DNA from: Ligula intestinalis
Lineage: Eukaryota > Platyhelminthes > Cestoda > Diphyllobothriidea > Diphyllobothriidae
DNA: 64,000 nucleotides
Reading direction: 5' to 3'
NCBI GenBank assembly: GCA_036362985.1
Contig: JAYGXS010000007.1
Location: 4,048,957 to 4,112,956 of the forward strand
Under the pieces are notes generated by a model. The model was not told the DNA's origin, searched no databases, and saw only the letters and a list, made by a program, of their open reading frames with translations. Every line of letters starts with the position of its first letter. Positions within the stretch are counted from its first letter, which is position 1. This document shows, piece by piece, positions 24,966-34,470 of the stretch. The position numbers and the translations under genes were made by a program.

Positions 24966-27289
24966 AAAAAGCAACAGCAGATCAGAAGTGTCGTTGGAAT
25001 AGAAATTCGTAGAAAATACCCAAGAAAGTGTTAGGCAGTCCCTGAGTGTTATAGATATAGCCATGCAATGCAGGGACATAAATTGGATATGCTGCTTCAA
25101 CTTTCGCCAGGCGTTTAAAACACTGGTCAATATTCATTTCAGAACGTATTTGATAAAGGCCCTTGGATTACTTTCATATAGGTAGTAATTATATATACCT
25201 GCAAGGCGTATAAAAACTCAGTCATGTTGATCAGCTGGCAATGCCCTCAATAGTTATTGCATGAATTGCATTGTGCGCTCCGAGTCACGTCATATGCCCT
25301 GTAGGTCTCCCTCTTGAATGATCGTCGTGATGTGACGTTGTTATGCTGTCTTGTTTGTGACGTTTACATCCAGTTACACTTCACGTTGACGTATCTCACT
25401 GGACCGCCGACATACGTCGCGCGTACTGGTTGTCAGGCCGTCTTACCTACAATTCCATTTAGATTATACCCAAGTAAACGTACACATAAATAAATTATAT
25501 TTTCAAAATGGTCCTGCTCAAAGTTTTACGTTTGTTCTAATCGAATAGACCAGGAAATTTAAGATTTTCGGTAACCTAAGCCTGTTAAATAGCTAAGCAA
25601 TATAGATATTTCCATTAGGTTAGGTAAAATGGACAACCTAGTTTGGGTAGCTTTATCATCACCCAACTATGGGAATTAAGCCACACTTTATTAACTTTAC
25701 ATTTGTACATTTGTTTTACGTACTATTGTTACGGTGGACCTATATTGTGATTTTGGTTATGAATAGGGAACACAAGCGCGAAAGCCTTCTTACCTAAATA
25801 AAGTGACTTAAAGTGACTTACTCATACAAGGTCATGAAACGCTTTCTCATTATACGTCTTTTCTTACGTGAAATCCCTTTGCTGATTTCAAATATCTTTT
25901 TTTGATTCTTGCAACCGTGTTGCTATATATATAGGCTTTGAAGGATAAATTTGAAAGAAATTTATTTATTGTGGTGATATTTTTTCGCATGTCTGCCCTT
26001 GACCGCATTAAAAATCCTCCTTTAAATCACCCATTACCAGAGCTAAATTTGGTGGATGACGGGAATTACAAAACCTGCTTGTTTTCATTTTAGACATCTG
26101 TTTTTGTCAACCACATTTTAATTGAAACCCACAAAGAAGCATAGGAGCATATTCATATTAATTTTTCGTTTTTTAAGTTGCTGTTTACTTACAGGGGCAT
26201 GGATGATTTTTTAGCATCATCTAGCAAGGAAAACCGGAAGCAGCGTTCATGACGTGTTAATTGCATTTGTCAACCTGTTTGGAAAATTAAGCTTTATCTG
26301 CACATTTTTTCCATCAACATTACTGAATAATTTGTTAAAACATTTTGATTCTGCTTAGATTGTCACAGTTGTGTAGAAAAGCGTTAGTGTTAGAAACGGA
26401 AGGAAATTACTCCTTGTAAACCTTTAAAAATGTGTTTTTTGCTTTTAACTATTTTTTAAAGAGTACATGAGCCATACAAAATTTAATCGTCGCCATCAAG
26501 CATTTCTTGTTTAAGCGAAGCAAGCTGGCGTGTTAAATCTACAAAAGCAAGAGTGTGGGCTTGTGCAATCAAATCGTGAATAACATAGTAGAGGTCGAAT
26601 GGCAAATTTTGCAGCGTTTGGGAAACATTTGGTCTTAAAAAGGAGACGTGAAACAAAAAGGTGTGGAGAACGTAATTATGGCATTACCTACAGCGCCCAT
26701 CAGACACAAAGCAGAATTAAACTGTTTAAACGTACCAAGTGATTGATTGAAAAAATTGAAACTGCCTATTGCGGAGACATAGAAAACGCAGATGAAAGTG
26801 CACTGGCTTTCTCTGAGAGTATTTTGGAAAAATAAAGCGATCTATGTAACTAAGTGTGGCGATTTAATCCAAAGCTTAGGTAGTCACTGTAAAACATTGT
26901 ATATGCGGACGGAAGTGGCGTTACGTGCCTTGTGGTTCTCTCTCTCTTGAAATCTTGTTGCGATAGTTCAATGTAAAGCTGTCGAGCTTGTGATGGATAA
27001 ACCCACGGATCTTATCTACCCCGTTGACCTGATAGGCGTCCGTTGTGTGAGCCCAAAGTCAGATATTCTGTGCGGCCTGATTTAACGCTCTCTTATAAAA
27101 ACTTAATGTTAAGCGACTCACTTGTTCAAGTTTGTACGCTCAGTTTAGATGAGTAGAACATTTTGAATAGGGGAGTTGTTGATTTTCGAAGCTGTTTAAT
27201 TCTTAAGAATGCATAGTCTAGTGTGGGTAGGTCCCATGTTTTGCAAATATGTATTAACTTCACTCACATGAAGTTATACAACGAGTTTT
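24966..27289. other. No recognisable gene
   Basis: AT-rich, with a slightly more CpG-containing patch at 25250-25440. No domain, repeat partner or RNA gene was recognised. Confidence 0.5.
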
Positions 27290-27765
27290 TTTATTGTGGT
27301 TCTTCTTATGTCAGAATTACTTGAGTCATGGTTCACGGGCCCCCAATACATCAACAAGTGCAACGTTTTTCCCAATCCATATTTGGTGCTGAGACTCAAA
27401 TTGGCCAAAGCAACTTGCCGCTTGGAGAATCAGCAGGCCACCGCCCCATATTATACCAGTAGCGGAGAGCCAGATGACGGGGTAATCATCTTGCCCGAGC
27501 CCACTACCCGTGGTTAAACGTCAGCAGGTCAGAGAACGTATGCCATTCAACAGACCCCCTAACACTTAAGAAGGCAATTACCGTTAATCTTCGTCGTATG
27601 TTTACAGTTATTGCAGTATCCTATAAATACTGCAAACTCCTGTGCATGTGCTATCTATTCTGCTATTGCTTTCTGACTATGTCTCTGATGAATAATCCAT
27701 GATGGATATTTGAAAATCAGGTGAAAATGTATTGTCCCAGCGATCAAGTCGTCCTCTTTTCCACA
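27290..27765 (+). mobile_element. PLE-1 fragment, plus strand (C-terminus to 3' end)
   Basis: The coding end (27308-27517) reads ELLESWFTGPQYINKC, then LRLKLAKATCRL, then SGEPDDGVIILPEPTTR, parallel to the C-terminus at 36.5-37.3 kb and retaining the catalytic-helix ELLESW. The UTR follows ('cagcaggtcagagaacg' at about 27522, 'ttgcagtatcctataaatac'). A perfect CTGATGA box lies at 27685-27691, but the cleavage box reads TGAAAATC. The terminal signature 'cccagcgatcaagtcgtcc' ends it near 27755. The endonuclease N-terminal half is missing. Confidence 0.8.
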
Positions 27766-28097
27766 TTCTATTTACCTTCGTCCTATTATGCTGCGTTATT
27801 TTGTCACAATACGTTTGTCAAATAATTAAGTATTTTTTGTTTTTTTCGCATATTTTGCTTAAAGTTTCCTTTCCAGGTCAAGAAAATATTAAGGTAAGTG
27901 ATAGACAGGGGGCCTTTGTTAAGCCGTCGGTACCTATTTTCCGTTAAGGTGTACCCGTCATCCAAGCTAACGCAGACCTGTGGACATTGGTACTGAAGAC
28001 ATAGAAAATGAAGACCGAAATGGCCAGTTCTAGAAAATAAGCAATCTTCGGTCAGGCATCACCACCCTTAAACGGTTCATTAATCGAGACTAAAACC

Positions 28098-28215
28098 TGT
28101 GATATGATGAAAAGAAAGAAGATCTTCGGAAAATCGAGTTGTACTCGTGAATTTTCGAACAAGTATCACGTGTTGGTCGTCAGACTAAATTAAAAATGAG
28201 GGCTGGGAATGTCGC
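28098..28215 (-). mobile_element. PLE-2 fragment (terminus with hammerhead-like motif)
   Basis: This is the third copy of the PLE-2 end, matching 28535-28640 and 49750-49860 almost base for base before similarity stops abruptly after 'ctgggaatgtcgca'. On the minus strand it has the only perfect PLE-2 core box, CTGACGA (plus positions 28177-28183), a loop-closing arm CAACA...TGTTC, and GAAAATTC (28149-28156). It sits about 390 bases from the longer copy in the same orientation. Confidence 0.8.
28130..28188 (-). ncRNA. Hammerhead-like motif of PLE-2
   Basis: Minus-strand order: CTGACGA core box, one extra C, arm (C/G)AACA, loop, TGTTC, then GAAAATTC. After GAA the sequence AATT is a 4-base palindrome in the stem III position, followed by C as the expected cleavage nucleotide. 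Downstream comes a self-complementary CGAGT...ACTCG hairpin. The extra C next to the core box and a very weak stem I make activity uncertain. Confidence 0.4.
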
Positions 28216-28490
28216 ACATTACTAGATATCGTATGCATAGGCAACAAACTCGTGCCAAGTTATAAAATTCAATGTGTGTTTAGAAGACTAGCTGGACATA
28301 ATCTTCACGAGAGATATCATTTGAAGGTGCCATTTAACAACATTCCATACAACGTTTTTAACTCATCGTCATAAAGTCTAGCCCATAGGTTGTGTAAACT
28401 AACTAGGACACTTTAAGCCCTCAAGACGCAGGCTTTCCTCTCGTGCTCCAATCGACGTTTAGAGCTAGTCGTCTAGCTGATATGGAGTGA

Positions 28491-28990
28491 GATAAGTGAA
28501 GTAAGCAAATAAAGTTGCATTCCGAGATGATTTGATGAAAAGAAAGAAGATCTTCGGAAAATCGAGTTGTACTCGTGAATTTTCGAATGAGTATCACGTG
28601 TTCGTTGTCAGACTAAATTAAAAGTGAGGGCTGGGAATGTCGTAGTAGATGTTTTGGAGGCAGAGGTTACAACGGACGGGGGAGGGAAGGGGGCATGGGG
28701 TGGAAGGGTAATGGTGACGTGACACCCGCGGCGATAGGTTGTGCTAGTGAGGGGAGGGAGGGGCTGTTAGTGTTTGGACTATGGTCCGCATGTTCGGGGA
28801 AGGGGGGGGGGCTAGTTAAGGTTCAGAGAAATTCCACTTGACCGGGCACAGATAACCAGTTGTTGCTTCAGGCTGTGTCCAGATTAGTAGACTATGCACG
28901 AAACCCGGTATAGTGTGAATCAAGCTCTACGTGCATGTTTATACAAGCCGGATTCGAGTGCCAACCTTCAAGGATCACATACGCTTGGTT
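28491..28990 (-). mobile_element. PLE-2 fragment (3' UTR and terminus)
   Basis: About 500 bases match 49718-50195 closely, from 'gataagtgaagtaag' at the 3' edge through the hammerhead-like block (28577-28611), two G-rich runs on the plus strand (28677-28709 and 28796-28811), and 'cgcggcgataggttgtg', to the last coding segment, where similarity ends near 28989. The core box reads CTGACAA, so G8 of the hammerhead is lost. The endonuclease itself is missing here. Compared with the copy at 49.7 kb, this one has an 8-base insertion 'caaataaa' near the 3' edge. Confidence 0.85.
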
Positions 28991-31482
28991 TTCAAAATAT
29001 CCTGTTCATTTGCATGCAACTGAATAGACTTCTGGTACCGCCCAGCAAAAAACAAGCAGTTTATGTTGTGCCATTTTCACTTGCTCTGCAAGTAATTGAA
29101 AAATTAAAACATGGTTTGACACGCCAAAATGTTTATACAGGCAGTGTTGTTTTTAACTGTGCTATAGTAACAATGAACAAAAATAGATTCCGCTGACAGA
29201 ATTTTTAAAAAAAAACATTCAACGGAACCCATTTTAAACTACAGTTGATAACATATCTGATGAAAGGTTGGAAATGTGAGAATTAACACACATCTGAGGT
29301 TGTTTTTTAGTTCCTTGTGTTGAAGTTTGGTGCAAAATTATGTGAACTAGAATTTATGTCCGTTTAGTTCAGTATACCGAAAATGAGCGAGGTCTAGAGT
29401 TTGCTGATATCCAAGGAATTTATAACACTAATAAACGTTGTAGAAAGCAACTTCTTGTTTAAGCACGTTGCACTATAACAGAACGTGCATGCCTTATATG
29501 GCTTTTTTAGTCATATCTTATCGCAAAACAGAAAATTCTGATTTGCGTCCTCGAAATTGTCGTTAGTGTTATAATGAGAACGAAATAAAATCAAAAATCA
29601 ATTTTGCAAATCTTGCATATTTTGTGCCATTGAATTGAATAATATTCTTTTAAGATTGTTCCTTGCTATACCTCTTAAATGTGCATTGTATAGTGGAAGC
29701 ATGACAAGCAACGAATGCGAATGAGGACCATATTTGTATATATCAACTAAACCGATGGTAAAGGCAACATTAAGTTGAAGACAGTAAACAAAGCACACAT
29801 TTGAGCGAGTTGTTAAGGAACATTTTCATGCAGTTTTCTCAAAAATAGTCATTGATTATATTGCCACTCTGCTGTGCATTTTTTATCGTAAAACTGAGCC
29901 CAGAAATAAGCAAATACACTGAAATCTGTTCCAAGCTGAACAGAAAGCCTAGATTTATCATTTATTACAGAAGATGCGTGCAACTTCCCATTTTGACCAT
30001 ATAATTTCCATAAAATTACGCAGACATCTGCGACAAGTGACAACGGAAGTGCTTAAATCAAATTTGGGCATTTTCATTCGTAAATTTTGTCATTGACCTT
30101 TATTTTTTTGGCGATGAGTTTATATGTTTGCGTGGTTCTGAATCCACGAAACACACAGAAAGCCGCATAATAAAAAGCATTTTAAAAGCTCGTTATTGAT
30201 GTGCATGCTTTAGAGATATATCGTAATTTGACGGGTTTGGTCAGCACGTAGAAAAAAATCTTTTTTTGTCAATCAACGGAAGCCAGTGAAAATCATTAAG
30301 TCCAAACTAACATTGCAAGGTATATCTGAACGTCTTATTAATAGAAATATCAAAATAATTACACAAAATGTGGCGGAGTGCAATTACTCTTGATGTAAAA
30401 ATAATGGTACGCTTACAATTGTACCGGAAAATTCCATTTAGAGGTAAAGGTTAGTGATTTTCAATTCCGTATTACTCCTGTGATCTGTCAATGGGGCATA
30501 TCAAGCGAAAACGTGGTTGCCTTAGTCCAACGTAACTCCAGCGATGCATAAACGAAGGAAAAGTTCTAGGTAAAAAGTTGAAGTATAAATATTTTAAATT
30601 TTGGCTGTGGGGTTACAGCCATAAATTACATTGCACATAATATGAAAACATATGAATTCGAAAACTTTACAAAAATATTATACTATATTGTCGACTTACT
30701 CACTTGGTGGTTTTGCATGACCAGGCTTCTTCAACAGGTAACACTTGAGTTTACTCCGTACGCTCGATTTCTTCGTTTTCGGAAATTTCCTTGTTCGCTG
30801 AAAAACCGATCTTACAATAAAATTGTGTGTTCCCTCATAAATCACTATATGCCCTGTAAAAAAGAACGACCGTAACTGATTTACTGTAAAATATTGGGGG
30901 CCGCAGCTTGGACTGCGTTTAATTAAGAGGCATATACGTTTAAAAAACCATTGGATTGCATGAGATACGTAATTTACTGCATGTATGGAACATGCAAATA
31001 TTCGAATAAGCCCAGTTTTTGGAAACAGCGGACAAGGCAGTTTGAGATGTTTAATATGCAAAGATGAGTGCACTAACGTGAAGGGAGCAGTGGCCACTGA
31101 CTGAGCAATCGTGACTGAGAGAGCCGAGACTGAATAGCTAATTTTGTAGCGTTCAGAGACAATTGTACGGGGAAAATTTGGAAAAAAGGGGCGGAGCATG
31201 CGTTATGAACGCAACTGCCCGCAACTCCTGCCAGACAAAAAGGAGGATTGACATGTTTAAAAGTGATAAAATGATTGATTTAACAAATGAAAACTGTATG
31301 TTAAAGGCGATATAGACATAAGCAGCTCAGATGGAAGCGATGCACTTGCATGAACTATTAAGGGATTGAAAGTAACGAATCCGGACAGGTAGACCAATGC
31401 TGTAGCAGGTTTTAGGCCGATTGCGTCTCAGAAGAGATAGAAGGATAGGAAACTAGAAGACGATTCGGAGTGTTTAGAAGAA
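28991..31482. other. No recognisable gene
   Basis: AT-rich. The longest open frame (30696-31199, minus, 167 codons) has no recognisable domain, no signal peptide and a composition typical of chance frames. It is overlapped by another frame on the opposite strand and is not annotated as a gene. Confidence 0.5.
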
Positions 31483-31600
31483 GAAGATTCGATTACTGGA
31501 AAAGTAGCTTCTATTTGCCTAACTTTTCGTATTCTGTTAAAATTTATTAATCATAGGTAATGATAGGATAGTCTGTGTCATGCACAGTTAGGGATAAAAT
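31483..31600 (-). mobile_element. PLE-1 fragment (3' terminus, heavily diverged)
   Basis: The plus-strand order 'gaagaagaagattcgattac', 'tggaaaagta', 'tatttgcctaacttttcg', 'tattctgtt' and 'attaatcat', followed by 'ataggatag' and 'catgcacag', parallels the PLE-1 end (GAA tail, 'cgctgggacaat', 'tattcgcctgacgtttcg', 'atccgtc', 'attcgtcat', 'agcaggata', 'catgcacag'). The hammerhead boxes are all mutated. It is one of the oldest-looking copies in the window. Confidence 0.5.
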
Positions 31601-32935
31601 GTCAGAAGAATAAAGCCCTTGTTCCAATGAACAGAATTTACTCTTATAAACTACTTCCCGGAACTGTTTTGCTTCCAAATTTACTGTGAAATGTACTGGT
31701 AATAATATGAGAAGTGAATCGTGACACATCGATTGTGAGTACTATAGCATATTTTTAGCACTAAGAAAACACTATATTAATTGCGAAATATCAGCATCAC
31801 AGTTATTGTCAGCACATAGATAATATGCGATAAAACGTGGTGTTCAACGTTTTTTGTCGGCGTAAGGGCACTTCACTAGACACAAAGTACGGTAGGAGTC
31901 ACGAGTTTACTGTGAATTGATTATTTCTGCCACAACTGGGTCAAAATTTATCTGCCTGCTGGAGCATATGGTGCGCCATATTAACGAAAAACTGCACAAT
32001 ATTTATAAGTGTGACAATTACTTTAACAGAACATAATTGTTAGGTTATTCAAATAGCGCTTGATAGGCAGCCTGTACCTTAAATTCATTTGCTGATGTTC
32101 ATTAAAATATAGCGATGAAAGGTCAGAATTGGGAATAATGATGCGTTTTTACTGACTACTATTTTAACGGTTGATATATGATATGCCTTATTGTCGTCTT
32201 GGGCTTTCTTGGCACTTTGGTGTTTAAAATGAAAACTTCAGTTACGTATTCGGAATCTGATACGTCACCATTGCATCAGAATAGTAATGGCGTGTCTTTT
32301 AGTTTTAAATTCAGATTCTTAATATAGTAAATAATTGTACTTCCTTTGAGGACAAAATTTAATTAATAAAACATGGGGGTACCCCAGTGATAACGTATTC
32401 GCATTCAGTAGAACTGTGATGATAGTAAAATTAGTTTAATTTAATTAAGGTTATTTTGGTACAACATTTTAATATCTGCATGTCTTTTAAACTGCAGATG
32501 GCCTGCTGCCAGAAAGTGCAAATGAGCCCCACGAAACAACGAAATTAATGACTCCTGAAATCATAATTTATCCTAATTTCCCCGGACAAAACTACCAGAA
32601 TAACAGAACATGGAGCACTGTTTTGGGATTTTCGCTTTTAAGCTATACGTCGTAGGCCAAGTTGTGTGGGCCACACTTTGTCATCCTTATTGTGGCTGGC
32701 TGCCAAAGGCTTGCAATCCACAAATTGCTGTTTCGGTTTCTGCAGTAAATGTTGGCCACAGCCGTCTGGTACACATCTATCAAATTAACCGTTCCGCAGT
32801 TAGTACGAATGCGGTAATATTTCAATTCATCATTAAAAAGCAAAGTGTTTCACCTCATAAACCTAAGAAAGCTCTCATTTGAAAAGATGTTCTATCTGTC
32901 TGAATGATTTAGTTTGACAACACATATAAAAATAA
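31601..32935. other. No recognisable gene
   Basis: AT-rich. Overlapping frames around 32610-32882 on both strands have no recognisable motif. Confidence 0.5.
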
Positions 32936-32975
32936 AGAAGAAGATGACTCGGTCGCTGGGACAATATTTTTATTC

Positions 32976-33018
32976 GCCTGACGTTTCGATATCCGTCGCG
33001 GATTCGTCATCAGAGACA
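32976..33018 (-). ncRNA. Hammerhead ribozyme candidate, PLE-1 (best copy)
   Basis: On the minus strand: TGTCT, core box CTGATGA (plus 33007-33013), one extra C, arm GAATCC, loop GCGAC, arm GGATATC (one bulged A), box GAAACGTC (plus 32980-32987), then AGGCG. TGTCT and AGGCG can pair as stem I (A-T, G-C and C-G, plus two wobbles). ACGT after GAA is a palindromic stem III of two pairs with no loop, which fits the minimal, dimer-dependent hammerheads reported from Penelope-like elements. The extra C beside stem II departs from the textbook core, so activity is not assured. Confidence 0.55.
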
Positions 33019-33204
33019 TGAGTAGCAGGATAAATAAGCATGCACAGAATTTTGCAGTATATATAGGACACAGTCATTACTGCAAGGATACAGCGACAAT
33101 TAACATTAATTGCCTTTTTGTGCGTGCACTGCTTGTTGGACGGCATGCGGGCTCTGACCTGTTGAACTCTCGTCACGGGTGTTGAGCTCGGGTATGATGA
33201 TTGT

Positions 33205-33825
33205 TCAGCCGTCTGGCTCCTCGGTGTTGGCTAACGATGTGGCGGTAACCTGCCGGTTCCTCAAGTGACGGCTTGCTTTGGCCAAATTAAATCTCAGGAC
33301 TGAATATGGAGTGGGTAAGTCGATGCACTTCTTGATGGCTTCGGGGCCCATGAACCATGACTCAAGTAGTTCTTGGCTCACCCGATTGTCACCTCTTGCA
33401 AGAATGTCGGCCTCATAAAATTGGAAGGTGTGGCCGGGTCTCGTCATATGAGCCACAACTTGAGAATTGGCATCATTTCGCAGCACTGCAGCCGCGTGTT
33501 CATCAATTCGCGTCCTGAGAAGTCTACCACTTTCTCCGACATAGCTGCTTTGACCGCAACTGCAGCAGATTCTGTAGACGCCCCCAGATGTTTCTTGCCG
33601 TGTCAGTGGGTCTTTCGGCTTCATTATCTGACGCCTTATGGTTGGATCTGGCCTGTGTGCGACTCCAACTCCAAGTGGTGCGAGAAGGTGGCCGGCTGCT
33701 TCCGATACGTTTTTGACATACGGTATCGAACGGCAAATCTTGGGTTCGGTGCGCTTCTTTTGGCCAGCTTGTTTGCGCAAGCACCGTTTGACAAGTTTGT
33801 GCGAGTAGCCATTTTCTATGAACAC
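33205..33825 (-). pseudogene. PLE-1 C-terminal fragment with intact-looking GIY-YIG domain
   Basis: An uninterrupted frame of 206 codons. Residues 1-20 (MFIENGYSHKLVKRCLRKQA) match the helix preceding the endonuclease linker of Penelope-type proteins; residues about 36-60 (IPYVKNVSEA, PLGVGVAHRP) are the linker; residues about 82-110 carry the GIY-YIG core, with GVYRI, SCGQSSYVGES and RLLRTRIDEH; ELLESWF near residue 150 holds the expected metal-binding glutamate. All key residues are present. Without the reverse transcriptase upstream it is only part of the normal polyprotein, so it is annotated as a pseudogene fragment even though the frame is open. Confidence 0.8.
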
Positions 33826-33945
33826 CCGTCGGAAGTATTCTACCTCAGCAAATTTGTATTCGTCTTCGCTGCAGTGTGTCTCAACACGCCGATAGAGTTT
33901 TTAATTTGCCAACGGGAACCATAAACATGGTTATCCACGAAGGTA

Positions 33946-34470
33946 GGCAATCAGGAAATTGCTTTCCCCGGGTTTCAAGTGTTTCGAATAGATAGTGTCG
34001 AACGTCTAGTTGGAGGTGTGCTTATCTACGTTAAACACGGCCTTCTCTTGTCCGACAAATCCGAAAGCCTTCTGGGCAATATCGAGGCAATATGGCTCAC
34101 GGTTAGAGCGCTGGAGTCACAAACCCTTGACATCATGGCGGTCCACCCTCCACCGTCGAGCGACCAACAGTCAGACACTAGTCTGATAGAAAGAGTTGAA
34201 GAATTTGATAGGAGATCCAATGTCCTGATCATGGGAGACTTTGAGCTCCCAATATCGACTAGAAAGTGAGTTCTGCGCCCATTTTAGCAGTGAATTTCGA
34301 TCTACGACTCCTGCGCACAGTACAGGAATCTTTCCTAACGCAACACTACCTATAATCGACCATACTACACAACGGACAATAAGTTAATTGCTTCGACCTA
34401 GAACTTACCAAATCGCCAGATAGCGTGAACGTTATAAATTGTTTACCATCTCACAGAAAAAGTGATCACG
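33946..34470 (+). pseudogene. CR1-like endonuclease (EEP) domain remnant
   Basis: Reads FPGFQVFRIDSVERLVGGVL, then YVKHGL and later SNVLIMGDFELP, where GDF corresponds to the catalytic GDFN motif of the endonuclease/exonuclease/phosphatase fold; the Asn is replaced by Glu. After a stop (34267-34269) it continues in other frames with FDLRLLRTVQESFLTQH, then FDLELTKSPDSVNVI and KSDHVVL, where SDH is the terminal catalytic motif. The N-terminal half (the first metal-binding residues) is missing. Inactive. Confidence 0.75.

Larger units (their letters stand above)
27766..28490. other. No gene; contains a tail-only PLE-2 piece
   Basis: Apart from the PLE-2 terminal fragment at 28098-28215, no feature was recognised. 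Confidence 0.5.
32936..33890 (-). mobile_element. PLE-1 left arm, minus strand (best-preserved copy)
   Basis: From the inner end it reads a coding segment upstream of the endonuclease, the GIY-YIG region (33205-33825), a short UTR with 'gcatgcgggctctgacctgt' and 'tatatataggac', the hammerhead motif (32976-33018), the terminal signature 'actcggtcgctgggacaat', and a GAA-rich edge at 32936-32945. The reverse transcriptase core is missing, so this is a 5'-truncated insertion as is usual for retroelements. Confidence 0.85.

Noticed and set aside
30696..31199. 167-codon minus-strand open frame
   Set aside because: No recognisable domain, chance-like composition, overlapped by another frame on the plus strand, no splice or promoter context.
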